From contig CALCVT010000106.1 of NCBI GenBank assembly GCA_937906495.1, positions 1-64,000 of the forward strand: 64,000 nucleotides of DNA, read 5' to 3'. Shown one piece after another: positions 11,487 through 19,988 of the stretch. Both the position numbers and the translations under genes were made by a program. The notes below the pieces were generated by a model that searched no databases, was not told where the DNA came from, and saw only the letters and a list, made by a program, of their open reading frames with translations. Origin of the DNA: an uncultured Prevotella sp. (lineage in GTDB: Bacteria; Bacteroidota; Bacteroidia; Bacteroidales; Bacteroidaceae). The number at the start of each line of letters is the position of its first letter. The stretch's first letter is position 1.

Positions 11487-12480
11487 TTTCACTTTGCAGT
11501 TCACTTTCAGGAATCTCTTCAATAACATATTCTACTTCGGCCGGATGGATACGGGCATGAATGGCTCCTGCCGGAATAGTTTTGAGCGAGAGCGTACAAT
11601 GATTCGAGCGGTTTTTAAGCAAGTCTTCGTAGTTAACCACAATCACAAAACTCTCACGTGTAATGCGGCGGTATAGCCCCATAGCTACCTGGAAGGTAAC
11701 ATTTACTGAACTCGGGAATGTGCGTAATTGCTTGGTTGCCGGAAAATTGACTTGCTGTACGGGTACCGATACTGTTTTTTCGACCAATCGGTCTACGCAC
11801 ACGGTAAGGTCTACCTGTTCAGGGACGAATTTTATTCCGCGTGAGCGCATAAAACCCGACGATACCTGCGTAGTATCTGAAAGATTACGCAAATTAAGTG
11901 GCTGCAGGTAGGCACCCGTTATAGTATCGAGCTGCTCCTTGGAAGCATAGACCATTACTGAGTCTTGCTTCAGAACGGTGTTCGACACGGCAAAAAGGCG
12001 CGAGGCACGCACCTCTCCCTGCAATACCACAGGCACTCGCTTGCATTGACCAAAATTGTAATAAAAGTCGAGCGTATCAGGTTTAACTGTCAACATCTGC
12101 GTACCGGGCAACAACTGGCTTGATATTTGACGCAGGAGTTCGCTTCCACGAAGTGTAACGTGGCCTGTACCCGTTGATACGGCATTAAAGTCAACAACAA
12201 CGGGTTTGAAGTGACGCGTATAACGGTATGAAAGCAACTGGCTACCTTTGTCGCGTAATTGTACATGCAAATTAGAGGGCAAATCGGTGGTAATGACGAT
12301 GTTACTCGGCACATTGCGCAACTCAACAGGTACAAGGAATTCCTCCTCGTACGTTTCGTTAAGTGTTTGGAATATCCAAAACACGGTTGAGAGCGCTAGA
12401 AAAAAAAGAAAAATCAGGAATTGCTTATTCCATATTTTGGAAAAGCAACGCCTGATTGCGGGGGGGATTGTCATAGCCAA
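11479..12480 (-). CDS. YbbR-like domain protein (CdaR type)
   Basis: 333 residues. One N-terminal membrane segment (about residues 20-40, FLIFLFFLALSTVFWIF) anchors three or so YbbR repeats facing the periplasm (for example FLVPVELRNVPSN and VPVQQVNFPATKQL). In Firmicutes YbbR/CdaR proteins regulate the diadenylate cyclase CdaA; in Bacteroidota the protein is found with nusB, yajC and coaE, and its role is not settled. It lies 53 bp after yajC and its stop overlaps the coaE start, so it is an internal gene of the operon. No catalytic motif is seen. Confidence 0.85.
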   Translation of the reverse strand: MAMTIPPAIRRCFSKIWNKQFLIFLFFLALSTVFWIFQTLNETYEEEFLVPVELRNVPSNIVITTDLPSNLHVQLRDKGSQLLSYRYTRHFKPVVVDFNAVSTGTGHVTLRGSELLRQISSQLLPGTQMLTVKPDTLDFYYNFGQCKRVPVVLQGEVRASRLFAVSNTVLKQDSVMVYASKEQLDTITGAYLQPLNLRNLSDTTQVSSGFMRSRGIKFVPEQVDLTVCVDRLVEKTVSVPVQQVNFPATKQLRTFPSSVNVTFQVAMGLYRRITRESFVIVVNYEDLLKNRSNHCTLSLKTIPAGAIHARIHPAEVEYVIEEIPESELQSENE

Positions 12481-12533
12481 AATGTAAAAGGCGCTTCCGC
12501 ATGTGGGTTAAACTTGCGGAAGTACGCGCAGTT

Positions 12534-12836
12534 TTACTTCTTTTGAGAAATGGGGTTGATGGCATCCTTGGCAAAGGTAATACGCACGCCCGTAGCCACT
12601 TCAAGGCTTACGGTACCTTCGTCTTCGTTAATACCTTTAATAGTGCCATAGATTCCACCAATGGTAATCACATCCTGTCCGATGCTCAAGGCATTGCGGA
12701 ATTGCTGAATTTCTTTTTGTTTTTTGCTTTGCGGACGAATCATGAAGAAATAAACGATGGCAAAGAGCACCACCAACATGATAATCATTTGCAGTCCGCC
12801 ACCCTGTTGCTGGGCTTGTAATAAGATTGCGTTCAT
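12534..12836 (-). CDS. yajC: Preprotein translocase subunit YajC
   Basis: 100 residues. A glutamine/glycine-rich start is followed by one membrane segment (about 17-34, MIIMLVVLFAIVYFFMIRP), the conserved RPQSKKQKEIQQFRNAL and a small beta-barrel region with IGQDVITIGGIYGTIKGI. YajC joins SecDF to support protein export through SecYEG. It starts 6 bp after the nusB stop, so both are on one transcript. Confidence 0.95.
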   Translation of the reverse strand: MNAILLQAQQQGGGLQMIIMLVVLFAIVYFFMIRPQSKKQKEIQQFRNALSIGQDVITIGGIYGTIKGINEDEGTVSLEVATGVRITFAKDAINPISQKK

Positions 12837-12842
12837 GGGTTA

Positions 12843-13817
12843 CTAGTTATTGTTCTTTTTATTTTCTGATTTACGTTTTTCCCTTACTTTGGTAATACGA
12901 CCATCTTTAGCCAACTGCTTGACTATACTGTCGAGCATACCATTGATATACGATGCGCTGCGCGGCGTGCTGTAAACCTTAGCGATGTCAAGATACTCAT
13001 TGAAGGTTACGTTGAGCGGAATGGCATCGAAGGTCAGGATTTCGGCCAAGGCTATCTGCATGATGACTACATCCATGAAAGCCAATCGGTTGAATTCCCA
13101 GTTTTTGGTAAAGGAACGGATAATATCGCGGAGTTCAGAACCTCGTTCGAGGGTTGCTTGAAAGAGTTGTCCGGCAAAAGTGCTGTCCTCATCGGCTGCA
13201 TACATAGGCAACAAGGGCTGCTTTGCATCACTTTGTTCTGTAAAGCGACGAATTGTTTTGAGCACAAAAGAGTCTACCAATTCTTTGTCATCATTCCAAT
13301 AGAGCGAATGGTCCTCAAGCATGGCATCCAGTTCGTCGTTGTTGCAGATATAAGTTTTGTAAAGTTTGCGCATGAGTTCGCGATCTGCTTCGTACGAAAA
13401 ATCCTCTTTATCAATGTAAAGCTGGAAGATGTTGCTTTGAAGGAATTCGGCGTAGAGTTTGCGTATAATGGCAGCCTCTTCATCCCACTGGCCCTTGCGG
13501 TTTTCTTGAAAGTCAACCAACTCGGCATTCACCGCCAGCTGAACCAAGAATTTGTTCTCGGCAAACTGTTTGTCGGGCGATATACCACCCACCACGCTAC
13601 CCGTGCGTTTTTCGCGGGCAACGCGTACGGCATCCTTACGCTCAGCATGCTTTTTAATCTCTACCAGCAAAGATAGCAGGTACTGGTAAAGGTCGTAAGC
13701 CTTTTGCAGCGAAAAGGTCAGTTCCTTTTCGGCTACTTCGAGCGTTTTGCCTTCATTCTGATAATACGCATAAACGAGCTGAACCACTTTCAGCCTTATC
13801 AGTTCTCTGTTGATCAT
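12843..13817 (-). CDS. nusB: Transcription antitermination factor NusB
   Basis: The ATG at 13817 (MINRELIRLKVVQLVYAY) is chosen because the promoter lies at 13877-13847 and any start further up would be outside the transcript. This gives 324 residues, about twice the E. coli protein but normal for Bacteroidota, which carry a long N-terminal helical extension. The NusB domain proper is in the last 140 residues (ELRDIIRSFTKNWEFNRLAFMDVVIMQIALAEIL, then NVTFNEYLDIAKVYSTPRSASYINGMLD). NusB with NusE binds boxA RNA and prevents premature termination in rRNA operons. It is the first gene of the nusB-yajC-ybbR-coaE operon. Confidence 0.93.
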   Translation of the reverse strand: MINRELIRLKVVQLVYAYYQNEGKTLEVAEKELTFSLQKAYDLYQYLLSLLVEIKKHAERKDAVRVAREKRTGSVVGGISPDKQFAENKFLVQLAVNAELVDFQENRKGQWDEEAAIIRKLYAEFLQSNIFQLYIDKEDFSYEADRELMRKLYKTYICNNDELDAMLEDHSLYWNDDKELVDSFVLKTIRRFTEQSDAKQPLLPMYAADEDSTFAGQLFQATLERGSELRDIIRSFTKNWEFNRLAFMDVVIMQIALAEILTFDAIPLNVTFNEYLDIAKVYSTPRSASYINGMLDSIVKQLAKDGRITKVREKRKSENKKNNN

Positions 13818-13846
13818 ATTCGTAAAGGTACCAATGTTTGAGAGTG

Positions 13847-13877
13847 CAAAGATAGTGTAAACTGCAGACAGGACAAA
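13847..13877 (-). promoter_or_regulatory. Promoter of the nusB operon
   Basis: The minus strand reads TTTG (13877-13874), exactly 19 nt, then TATCTTTG (13854-13847): a textbook Bacteroidota promoter. The expected transcript start is only about 25 nt before the nusB ATG, which fixes that start. Confidence 0.88.
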
Positions 13878-14014
13878 GCAAAATGGCATTTACTTTGCAA
13901 TATATACCTTCAGCGCTACCTAAAGGCAGACTACGGCATAAAACTGGCATGAAAGGAACTGTCCCGCCTACCTGGGGCTGCCAAACAGTTATTTGCCTAT
14001 GAGGTCAGCACTTT

Positions 14015-14629
14015 TCAACGGGCTATGAGTGCCGAAAGTATGTACATTTGCATCATGGCTACAGCACGTACATTTTCGCCGCCATTGGGAATAATGATAT
14101 CGGCAAACTGCTTGGTTGGTTCGATAAACTCATCGTGCATGGGCTTAAGTACATTACGGTATTTGTCAATGAGCATTTCGAGCGGATGGCCGCGTTCGGC
14201 TATATCGCGCTCTATGACTCGAAGCAGACGCTCGTCGGGTTCGGCATCGACAAATATTTTAAGGTCCATCAGGTCGCGCAACTTTTTGTCGTACAAGGCC
14301 ATGATACCTTCGACTATAATTACATCGTGCGGCTCAACATGTACGGTTTCGTCCAGACGCGTACACGTTATATACGAATAGGTGGGTTGCTCCACCGCCC
14401 GTCCCTGACGCAGTTCTTCGATATGGTGAGCCAATAAGGGCCATTCAAAGGCATCGGGGTGGTCAAAGTTTGTTTTTTTGCGCACATCGAGTGGCAAATG
14501 CGACTGGTCGTTATAATAGGAATCCTGAGGGATTACTGCTACGGTATTGTCGGGGAGTGTATCAACAATTTTGCGAACAACGGTAGTCTTTCCTGAACCG
14601 GTTCCGCCTGCTATTCCTATAATAAGCAT
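14015..14629 (-). CDS. udk: Uridine kinase
   Basis: 204 residues from the ATG at 14629, the normal family size; the longer frame would start upstream of the -7 element at 14704-14697. The P-loop GIAGGTGSGKTT lies at residues 4-15. PQDSYYNDQSHLP, NFDHPDAFEW and the lid motif RVIERDIAERGHPLEM are typical. The enzyme phosphorylates uridine and cytidine to UMP and CMP with ATP or GTP in pyrimidine salvage. It stands alone on the minus strand, divergent from the HD-domain gene. Confidence 0.95.
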   Translation of the reverse strand: MLIIGIAGGTGSGKTTVVRKIVDTLPDNTVAVIPQDSYYNDQSHLPLDVRKKTNFDHPDAFEWPLLAHHIEELRQGRAVEQPTYSYITCTRLDETVHVEPHDVIIVEGIMALYDKKLRDLMDLKIFVDAEPDERLLRVIERDIAERGHPLEMLIDKYRNVLKPMHDEFIEPTKQFADIIIPNGGENVRAVAMMQMYILSALIAR

Positions 14630-14696
14630 ATCAAGTAGTTTGTAGGATTTAGGTGAACGTTGCCTGCGCCCTTGAATCTGAAGCGCAACTTTTGGG

Positions 14697-14704
14697 CAAA
14701 AATA
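14697..14704 (-). promoter_or_regulatory. -7 element TATTTTTG before udk
   Basis: Minus-strand TATTTTTG lies 68 nt upstream of the udk start. A -33 box is not clear. Confidence 0.45.
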
Positions 14705-14940
14705 CAACAATCTGCCGAAGCGGCTCATGCTGCCAGTCATATTTTAGACAAAATCGGAGACTTTTTTCGTGGCCGTGCCGTATCACGTCTCTATGAGTAA
14801 CCTACAACAAAGTCAAAATGGAATGTAAAAAAGTATACAATAGGTGTTGAAATGCAAACACCAATCGCCAAGCAGCCTGTAACTGTCACAAAGATTGGCG
14901 GAAAACGTGCATTTTCCTTTTCAGTGCGGGCAGATTGCAC

Positions 14941-14948
14941 TAACTTTG
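14941..14948 (+). promoter_or_regulatory. -7 element TAACTTTG before the HD-domain gene
   Basis: TAACTTTG lies only 15 nt before the ATG at 14963, preceded by a T-rich -33 region. It rules out the longer frame beginning at 14852. Confidence 0.6.
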
Positions 14949-14962
14949 CAGACAAAAACAAG

Positions 14963-15502
14963 ATGAACCCGCTTGACATCATCGAAAAATACTATGCCGA
15001 CAACGAGGCGCTACGCAGATTGCTCATTCATCACAGTAAGCAAGTAACTGACCGTGCCCTGAGCATTGCCCGCAAGCATCCGGAATTGGAACTCGACACC
15101 ACCTTTATTGCCCAGGCTGCCATGCTACACGATGTTGGTGTATTCATGACCGATGCCCCAGGCATTCATTGCCATGGCAAAGAACCTTATCTCAAACACG
15201 GTATGCTTGGCGCAGAAATTATGCGCCGCGAAGGCTTCGAAGCCATTGCCCGTGTGTGTGAACGCCATACGGGAACCGGCTTGACAGCTAAGGTGATTGA
15301 AGAACGTGGTCTGCCACTACCTCCGGGCGATTATAGTCCTGAAACGCTCGAAGAGCAGGTGATTTGCTACGCTGATAAATTCTACTCCAAAAGCCACCCT
15401 TTGCGGGTGCGCTCAATCGAAGATACTGCCCGAAGCCTCGAAAAATACGGACACGAAGGTGTAGCCAAGTTTTTGGACTGGGCACAAAAGTTTGAACTGT
15501 AA
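14963..15502 (+). CDS. HD-domain phosphohydrolase
   Basis: 179 residues from MNPLDIIEKYY. Metal-binding HD motifs are visible: LLIHHSKQVTDRAL, AAMLHDVGVF (the HD pair) and CERHTGTG, with YADKFYSK near the C-terminus. This is the compact single-domain form that hydrolyses phosphate esters or nucleotides; the substrate cannot be told. The gene begins right behind its own -7 box and ends 62 bp before lptD, so the two may share a transcript. The C-terminal sequence VRSIEDTARSLEKYGHEG is common in Bacteroidota homologues. Confidence 0.85.
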   Translation: MNPLDIIEKYYADNEALRRLLIHHSKQVTDRALSIARKHPELELDTTFIAQAAMLHDVGVFMTDAPGIHCHGKEPYLKHGMLGAEIMRREGFEAIARVCERHTGTGLTAKVIEERGLPLPPGDYSPETLEEQVICYADKFYSKSHPLRVRSIEDTARSLEKYGHEGVAKFLDWAQKFEL

Positions 15503-15564
15503 GGCCTGGTATTGACGGCAAAATTAGCAGACAGCCGCCATTTATTTATGCCCGCTTACCAACT

Positions 15565-18423
15565 ATGCGATTATTTTCTCTCCTGATATGCTCCATCCTG
15601 GCCACACTGTGCATGGTGGCCGGGCATTCGCCATTTGTTTCGACCCACACTACCTCATCCAACAGTTTGCTACGTCATGCCGACACGGCGGCGCTGCCGG
15701 CCGATTCTGCCCGTACACTCACGCGACAGGCAGCGCGGCCACGTATACCCGGACTTCCCGACTCACTGCGCAAAGACTCAACAACCACCCACCAACTACC
15801 TGCAGACTCTGCACAGGCCGACTCGGTGCAAACTGACAGCATTAAACCCCGTAAAGCCGGTATAGACTCGCCGGTTGAATACGAAGCAAAAGACTCTATC
15901 GTTTACGATACGGAGTCGGGCTTAGCTTACCTGTATGGCAAGGCCAGCGTCAAATATCAGAACATGCAGCTCGATGCAGCTAAAATTACCATGAACATGG
16001 ATTCGAATATGGTTGCTGCCGAGGGACGCCGTGACTCGACTGTAGAGGGAGGCATTGATGGACGACCGCTCTACAAACAAGGAGCTGAGCAATACGACAG
16101 CGAGAAAATGGCGTTCAACTTCAAAACCAAAAAAGGATTTATCAGCAATGTTGCCACAACGCAAGGCAATGGTTTCCTGGTAAGCGAGCACTCCAAACGT
16201 AACGACGATGGCACGCTCTGCCTGGAACACGCTACCTATACAACTTGTGATGCTAAGCATCCGCATTTTTACCTTAAACTATCGCGTGCTAAAGTACGTC
16301 CGGGCAAGGAAACCATTTTCGGCCCGGCATATTTGGTGGTAGAAGACGTGCCGCTGCCACTGGCTATTCCCTATGGATTTTTTCCGTTTAACAAAAAATA
16401 CTCATCAGGCTTCATCATGCCCACGTATGGCGATGAAACCAGTCGAGGATTTTACCTTCGTAATGGCGGTTACTACCTGGCCCTCAGCGACTACATGGAC
16501 CTTAAACTCCTGGGCGAAATATATACAAAAGGTTCGTGGGGCGTTAGTGCCGAAACTAATTACAACAAGCGATACCGCTACCGGGGTAACCTCTACTTTA
16601 GCTACCTGCGTACCGTTGAGGGCGAAAAAAATATGCCCGACTACGCTGTGAGCAAAAGCATGAAGATACAGTGGACACATACGAAGGATACCAAAGCCAA
16701 TCCGAATACCTCGTTTTCGGCACGCGTAAACTTTGCTTCGCAAAACTATGAACGCAAAAATTTGGAGAGTATGTACAATCCACTGTCCTACACACAGAGT
16801 ACACGTGCAAGTTCAGTGAGTTTCAGTCATACCTTCCAAAACATCGGACTCACCATTTCGGGGTCGGGCAACTTGACGCAAAACATGCGCGACTCTTCGA
16901 TTGCAGTTACCCTACCCGACCTGAGCATCTCATTGGCACGCTTCTACCCCTTCCGCCGCAAACGCCAAACCGGCAAAGAACGCTGGTATGAAAAGATAGC
17001 CATTTCGTATACCGGTCAACTCTCTAACTCCATTACAACTAAAGAGAGCAAGTTGTTCAAGTCGAATCTGATTAAAGACTGGCGAAACGGTATGCAACAC
17101 CGCATCCCTATTGATGCAACTTTCCAATTATTCAAATACATCAATATCTCGCCTTCTTTCTCCTTCCGCGATATTATGTATGCCACACGCATTAACCGTT
17201 CTTGGGACGAGATTGCACAAGAGGAGGTTCGCGATACGACATATGGCTTCTATAATCTGTATGACTGGAATGTAGGCATATCGGCTAACACTACACTCTA
17301 TGGCTTTTACAAACCATGGAAGAAACTCTTTGGTGGTAAAATTGAAGCCATTCGCCATGTGTTTAAGCCTTCAATCAGCTTTAGCTATGCTCCAGACTTT
17401 ACGGCCTCGCGCTACGGCTACGTAAAGCACTATACCAAAACCGACGAGCAAGGAAACACCCAACAAGTGGAATACTCGCCTTACGCCAACAACTTGTATG
17501 GCTACCCCTCAGGAAAAAAGCAGGGACTCATCACCATGTCGATTTCAAATAACGTGGAGATGAAGGTTAAGTCGGACCGCGACAGTACGGGAGTACGCAA
17601 AATATCGATTATCGACGAGCTCTATGCTTCGATGTCGTACAACATGGCTGCTCAAACGCGCCCTTGGAGCGACCTCTCTACTCGATTACGCCTTAAACTG
17701 AGCAAGAATTACACCTTCTCGCTCTCAGCCGTATTTGCCACCTATGCGTACAAGTTTAACGAGAAAGGACAGGTTGTAACCTCCGACCGCACCGAATGGA
17801 GTTACGGACGTTTTGGACGTTTCCAGGGAATGTCACAAAACCTTTCGTACACCTTTAACAACGACACCTGGAAAAAGTGGATGGACAAGTTGCACGGCCG
17901 CGAATCGAAATCGACAAACAACAACAACTCAAACTCTGAGGCCGATCTTGAAGATGCTAATATTGACCCCGACTTGCTTGAGGCTAAAAACAGCAACCGC
18001 CGTGAAAAGAAGAAAGAAAAGGCAAAAGTGGACGACGACGGCTACTTGTCATTTTCTATCCCATGGTCGCTCACTGTATCATATGGCATTACAATGGCCG
18101 AAGACCGCACACGCCAAATCAATGTGCGACGCATGCGCTACCCTTACTCCTTTACGCAAAACCTTAATGCCTCTGGCTTTATCCGTATTGCCGAAGGATG
18201 GAACATCTCTTTCAACTCGGGATACGACTTTAAACGACACAAGATATCGATGACCACCATGTCGCTCTCGCGCGATTTACACTGCTTTGAAATGTCGGCA
18301 TCAGTAGTGCTTAAACCTTACTCGTCGTTTAACTTTACCTTCCGGGCACGAGCCGCAGAACTGGCCGATGCGCTGAAGTGGGACAAGCGCAGTTCATACT
18401 CTACCAATGTAGAATGGTACTAA
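15565..18423 (+). CDS. lptD: LptD-like LPS assembly outer-membrane protein
   Basis: 952 residues. A signal peptide (1-20) precedes a Ser/Thr/Asp/Pro-rich linker (about 30-105), an OstA/LptA-like beta-jellyroll domain (about 110-230, with LAYLYGKASVKYQNMQLDAAKI) and a large C-terminal beta-barrel (about 300-952). GKETIFGPAYLVVEDVPLPLAIPYGFFPF marks the start of the LptD core. LptD with LptE inserts lipopolysaccharide into the outer leaflet. An internal acidic/asparagine-rich loop (SKSTNNNNSNSEADLED, near residue 785) looks like an extracellular loop. It follows the HD-domain gene by 62 bp. Confidence 0.9.
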   Translation: MRLFSLLICSILATLCMVAGHSPFVSTHTTSSNSLLRHADTAALPADSARTLTRQAARPRIPGLPDSLRKDSTTTHQLPADSAQADSVQTDSIKPRKAGIDSPVEYEAKDSIVYDTESGLAYLYGKASVKYQNMQLDAAKITMNMDSNMVAAEGRRDSTVEGGIDGRPLYKQGAEQYDSEKMAFNFKTKKGFISNVATTQGNGFLVSEHSKRNDDGTLCLEHATYTTCDAKHPHFYLKLSRAKVRPGKETIFGPAYLVVEDVPLPLAIPYGFFPFNKKYSSGFIMPTYGDETSRGFYLRNGGYYLALSDYMDLKLLGEIYTKGSWGVSAETNYNKRYRYRGNLYFSYLRTVEGEKNMPDYAVSKSMKIQWTHTKDTKANPNTSFSARVNFASQNYERKNLESMYNPLSYTQSTRASSVSFSHTFQNIGLTISGSGNLTQNMRDSSIAVTLPDLSISLARFYPFRRKRQTGKERWYEKIAISYTGQLSNSITTKESKLFKSNLIKDWRNGMQHRIPIDATFQLFKYINISPSFSFRDIMYATRINRSWDEIAQEEVRDTTYGFYNLYDWNVGISANTTLYGFYKPWKKLFGGKIEAIRHVFKPSISFSYAPDFTASRYGYVKHYTKTDEQGNTQQVEYSPYANNLYGYPSGKKQGLITMSISNNVEMKVKSDRDSTGVRKISIIDELYASMSYNMAAQTRPWSDLSTRLRLKLSKNYTFSLSAVFATYAYKFNEKGQVVTSDRTEWSYGRFGRFQGMSQNLSYTFNNDTWKKWMDKLHGRESKSTNNNNSNSEADLEDANIDPDLLEAKNSNRREKKKEKAKVDDDGYLSFSIPWSLTVSYGITMAEDRTRQINVRRMRYPYSFTQNLNASGFIRIAEGWNISFNSGYDFKRHKISMTTMSLSRDLHCFEMSASVVLKPYSSFNFTFRARAAELADALKWDKRSSYSTNVEWY

Positions 18424-18805
18424 ACATATAGAATATATTCTACAGCTGAAATTAAAACCTATGCACAGCAAAAAAGAAGCCCTGCACGAGGATGGCAAAT
18501 AGCCACAACCGTGTGGGGCATGCTGTTGATTCTAAAAATGCAGGCCTACTCCGAAAGGAAACAACTGCTACTTCAAACAAATTTACATTGGGAACACAAA
18601 ATCGAAAAGCAACACGAACTTTCGTTTTATATGAAGTAAAATATTCCTTTGACGCATAAGTTTTCAGAATAATAGAAAACTACGCTTCTGAGTTTAGTAA
18701 CTACCCGTAAAAAAGTAATTTATCTTATATTAGTCGTGCAAGGTTTGACTAAAGCAGACGTTTCTCCTATAAACTCTCAAATAATATAATACATACGTTC
18801 AACTT
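18424..18805. other. 382-bp intergenic region
   Basis: No gene was found. It contains a 12-bp palindrome AGAATATATTCT (18430-18441) just after the lptD stop and a weak inverted repeat (18479-18488 with 18510-18519) that may end the lptD transcript. No clear promoter for the next gene could be assigned. Confidence 0.45.
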
Positions 18806-19522
18806 ATGAAAATCAAATTCCTCTTTGCAGCCATCGCTGCAGCATTTGCCTTAACTTCGTGTGAGGACATTAAAAACGAGTATCACAGCACTTACTTTGC
18901 AACTAACGAAAATCCTGTTACAACCTATGCCGATCAATACGTAGACTCAGTTCATGTTGTAAGTTACGACACTTGGTCGCTCACTAACACGACCGATTGG
19001 GTTAAGGTATACTACAAGTCACAATGCAACAATATCAAGGTAGACGTACTTCCGGGATTTGCAAGTGTAAGCCGACTCGATTTGACATTGCAACCCAATA
19101 CAACAGGCAAAATGCGCCAGACTATATTGAGTGCTGTTAGCTCGTATGATAAAATTGGCACCGTAATGATGCCTCTGGTACAAATGCCTTACTTGAACAT
19201 TACTTCACCGAAAGTAAAGAAGATTACAAACGAAAACAAGGAAACTGAATATAAGTTTAAACTCGAACTCTTACAAGGCGGATTGGCACTCGACCGCAGT
19301 AAACCCTACATCAGCTTTACGGTTTATGGAGATGCTGCTACGCTGACATCGAGCGAAACATGGATCAAGCCATCGCGCAAAGCAGACTTCCCCAAATACC
19401 AAACACAAAAGGTTGACTTGCTGGTAGAAACAAACTATACCAAAAAAGACCGCACTGCAACTCTCACACTGATGTCGAACGGCATTGCTACAACGATTGA
19501 GGTAATGCAAAGAGGCTTTTAA
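18806..19522 (+). CDS. Putative lipoprotein with BACON-like domains
   Basis: 238 residues. The signal peptide ends in the lipobox LTSC (C19), so the mature protein is lipidated. The rest is beta-rich. Two stretches resemble BACON-type Ig-like repeats, with YDTWSLTNTTDWVKV and ETWIKPSRK followed by KVDLLVETNYTKKDRTATLTL, a pattern seen in Bacteroidota surface lipoproteins that may bind glycans or mucin. No catalytic motif is seen. It is transcribed alone, just before the tRNA gene. Confidence 0.7.
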   Translation: MKIKFLFAAIAAAFALTSCEDIKNEYHSTYFATNENPVTTYADQYVDSVHVVSYDTWSLTNTTDWVKVYYKSQCNNIKVDVLPGFASVSRLDLTLQPNTTGKMRQTILSAVSSYDKIGTVMMPLVQMPYLNITSPKVKKITNENKETEYKFKLELLQGGLALDRSKPYISFTVYGDAATLTSSETWIKPSRKADFPKYQTQKVDLLVETNYTKKDRTATLTLMSNGIATTIEVMQRGF

Positions 19523-19586
19523 GCCAAAAGCTGTAAGAAAGAACCGAATTTTTGAATCGAAGCACCTTCTATTCAAAAATAATCTG

Positions 19587-19594
19587 TATCTTTG
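19587..19594 (+). promoter_or_regulatory. -7 element TATCTTTG before tRNA-Arg
   Basis: TATCTTTG lies 21 nt upstream of the tRNA 5' end. The -33 region is not clear. Confidence 0.55.
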
Positions 19595-19615
19595 CTCGCG
19601 AATTTTTCAGTAAGC

Positions 19616-19689
19616 GGCCCCGTAGCTTAGCTGAATAGAGCGTCAGATTCCGGTTCTGAAGGTCTTGGGTTTGAATCCCAACGGGGTCA
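19616..19689 (+). tRNA. tRNA-Arg (anticodon CCG)
   Basis: A 74-nt cloverleaf: acceptor GGCCCCG pairs with CGGGGTC (one G-U), D-arm GCTT...AGC, anticodon stem TCAGA/TCTGA with loop TTCCGGT (anticodon CCG, reads CGG), T-arm TTGGG/CCCAA with loop TTTGAAT, discriminator A. CCA is not encoded. A -7 box lies upstream and a strong terminator directly downstream, so it is a single-gene transcript. Confidence 0.97.
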
Positions 19690-19693
19690 CTAT

Positions 19694-19741
19694 AGCAATC
19701 GCAGGTTCTTGACTTTATCAAGATACCTGCGATTGCTTTTT
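19694..19741 (+). terminator. Terminator of tRNA-Arg
   Basis: AGCAATCGCAGGT (19694-19706) pairs perfectly with the arm ending at 19737, extended by an inner TCTTGA/TCAAGA stem with one bulge, then TTTTT. Confidence 0.92.
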
Positions 19742-19886
19742 ATGTTTTATCATTCCATGCTATGAATAACGAAAGCTGGCTCACTGCTAAACAAACGGGC
19801 ATCTAGGCTATTGTTTTGAAGTTTTACATCGTATATTAACGGATATAACTCTCAGGGGTATTATACTTTAAAACAGAATATTGCTG

Positions 19887-19927
19887 TTGAGCCGGCCACA
19901 CCCACTTCATGCATGCGACCGGCTCAA
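19887..19927 (-). terminator. Hairpin after the TonB receptor gene
   Basis: TTGAGCCGG (19887-19895) is inverted at 19919-19927. It lies about 60 nt past the stop of the minus-strand TonB-dependent receptor; there is no clear T tract. Confidence 0.5.
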
Positions 19928-19988
19928 TATATACTAGGCCCTCCGTACCGGACCTTTATTTGTAACTACATGATTGATTGCATACGAT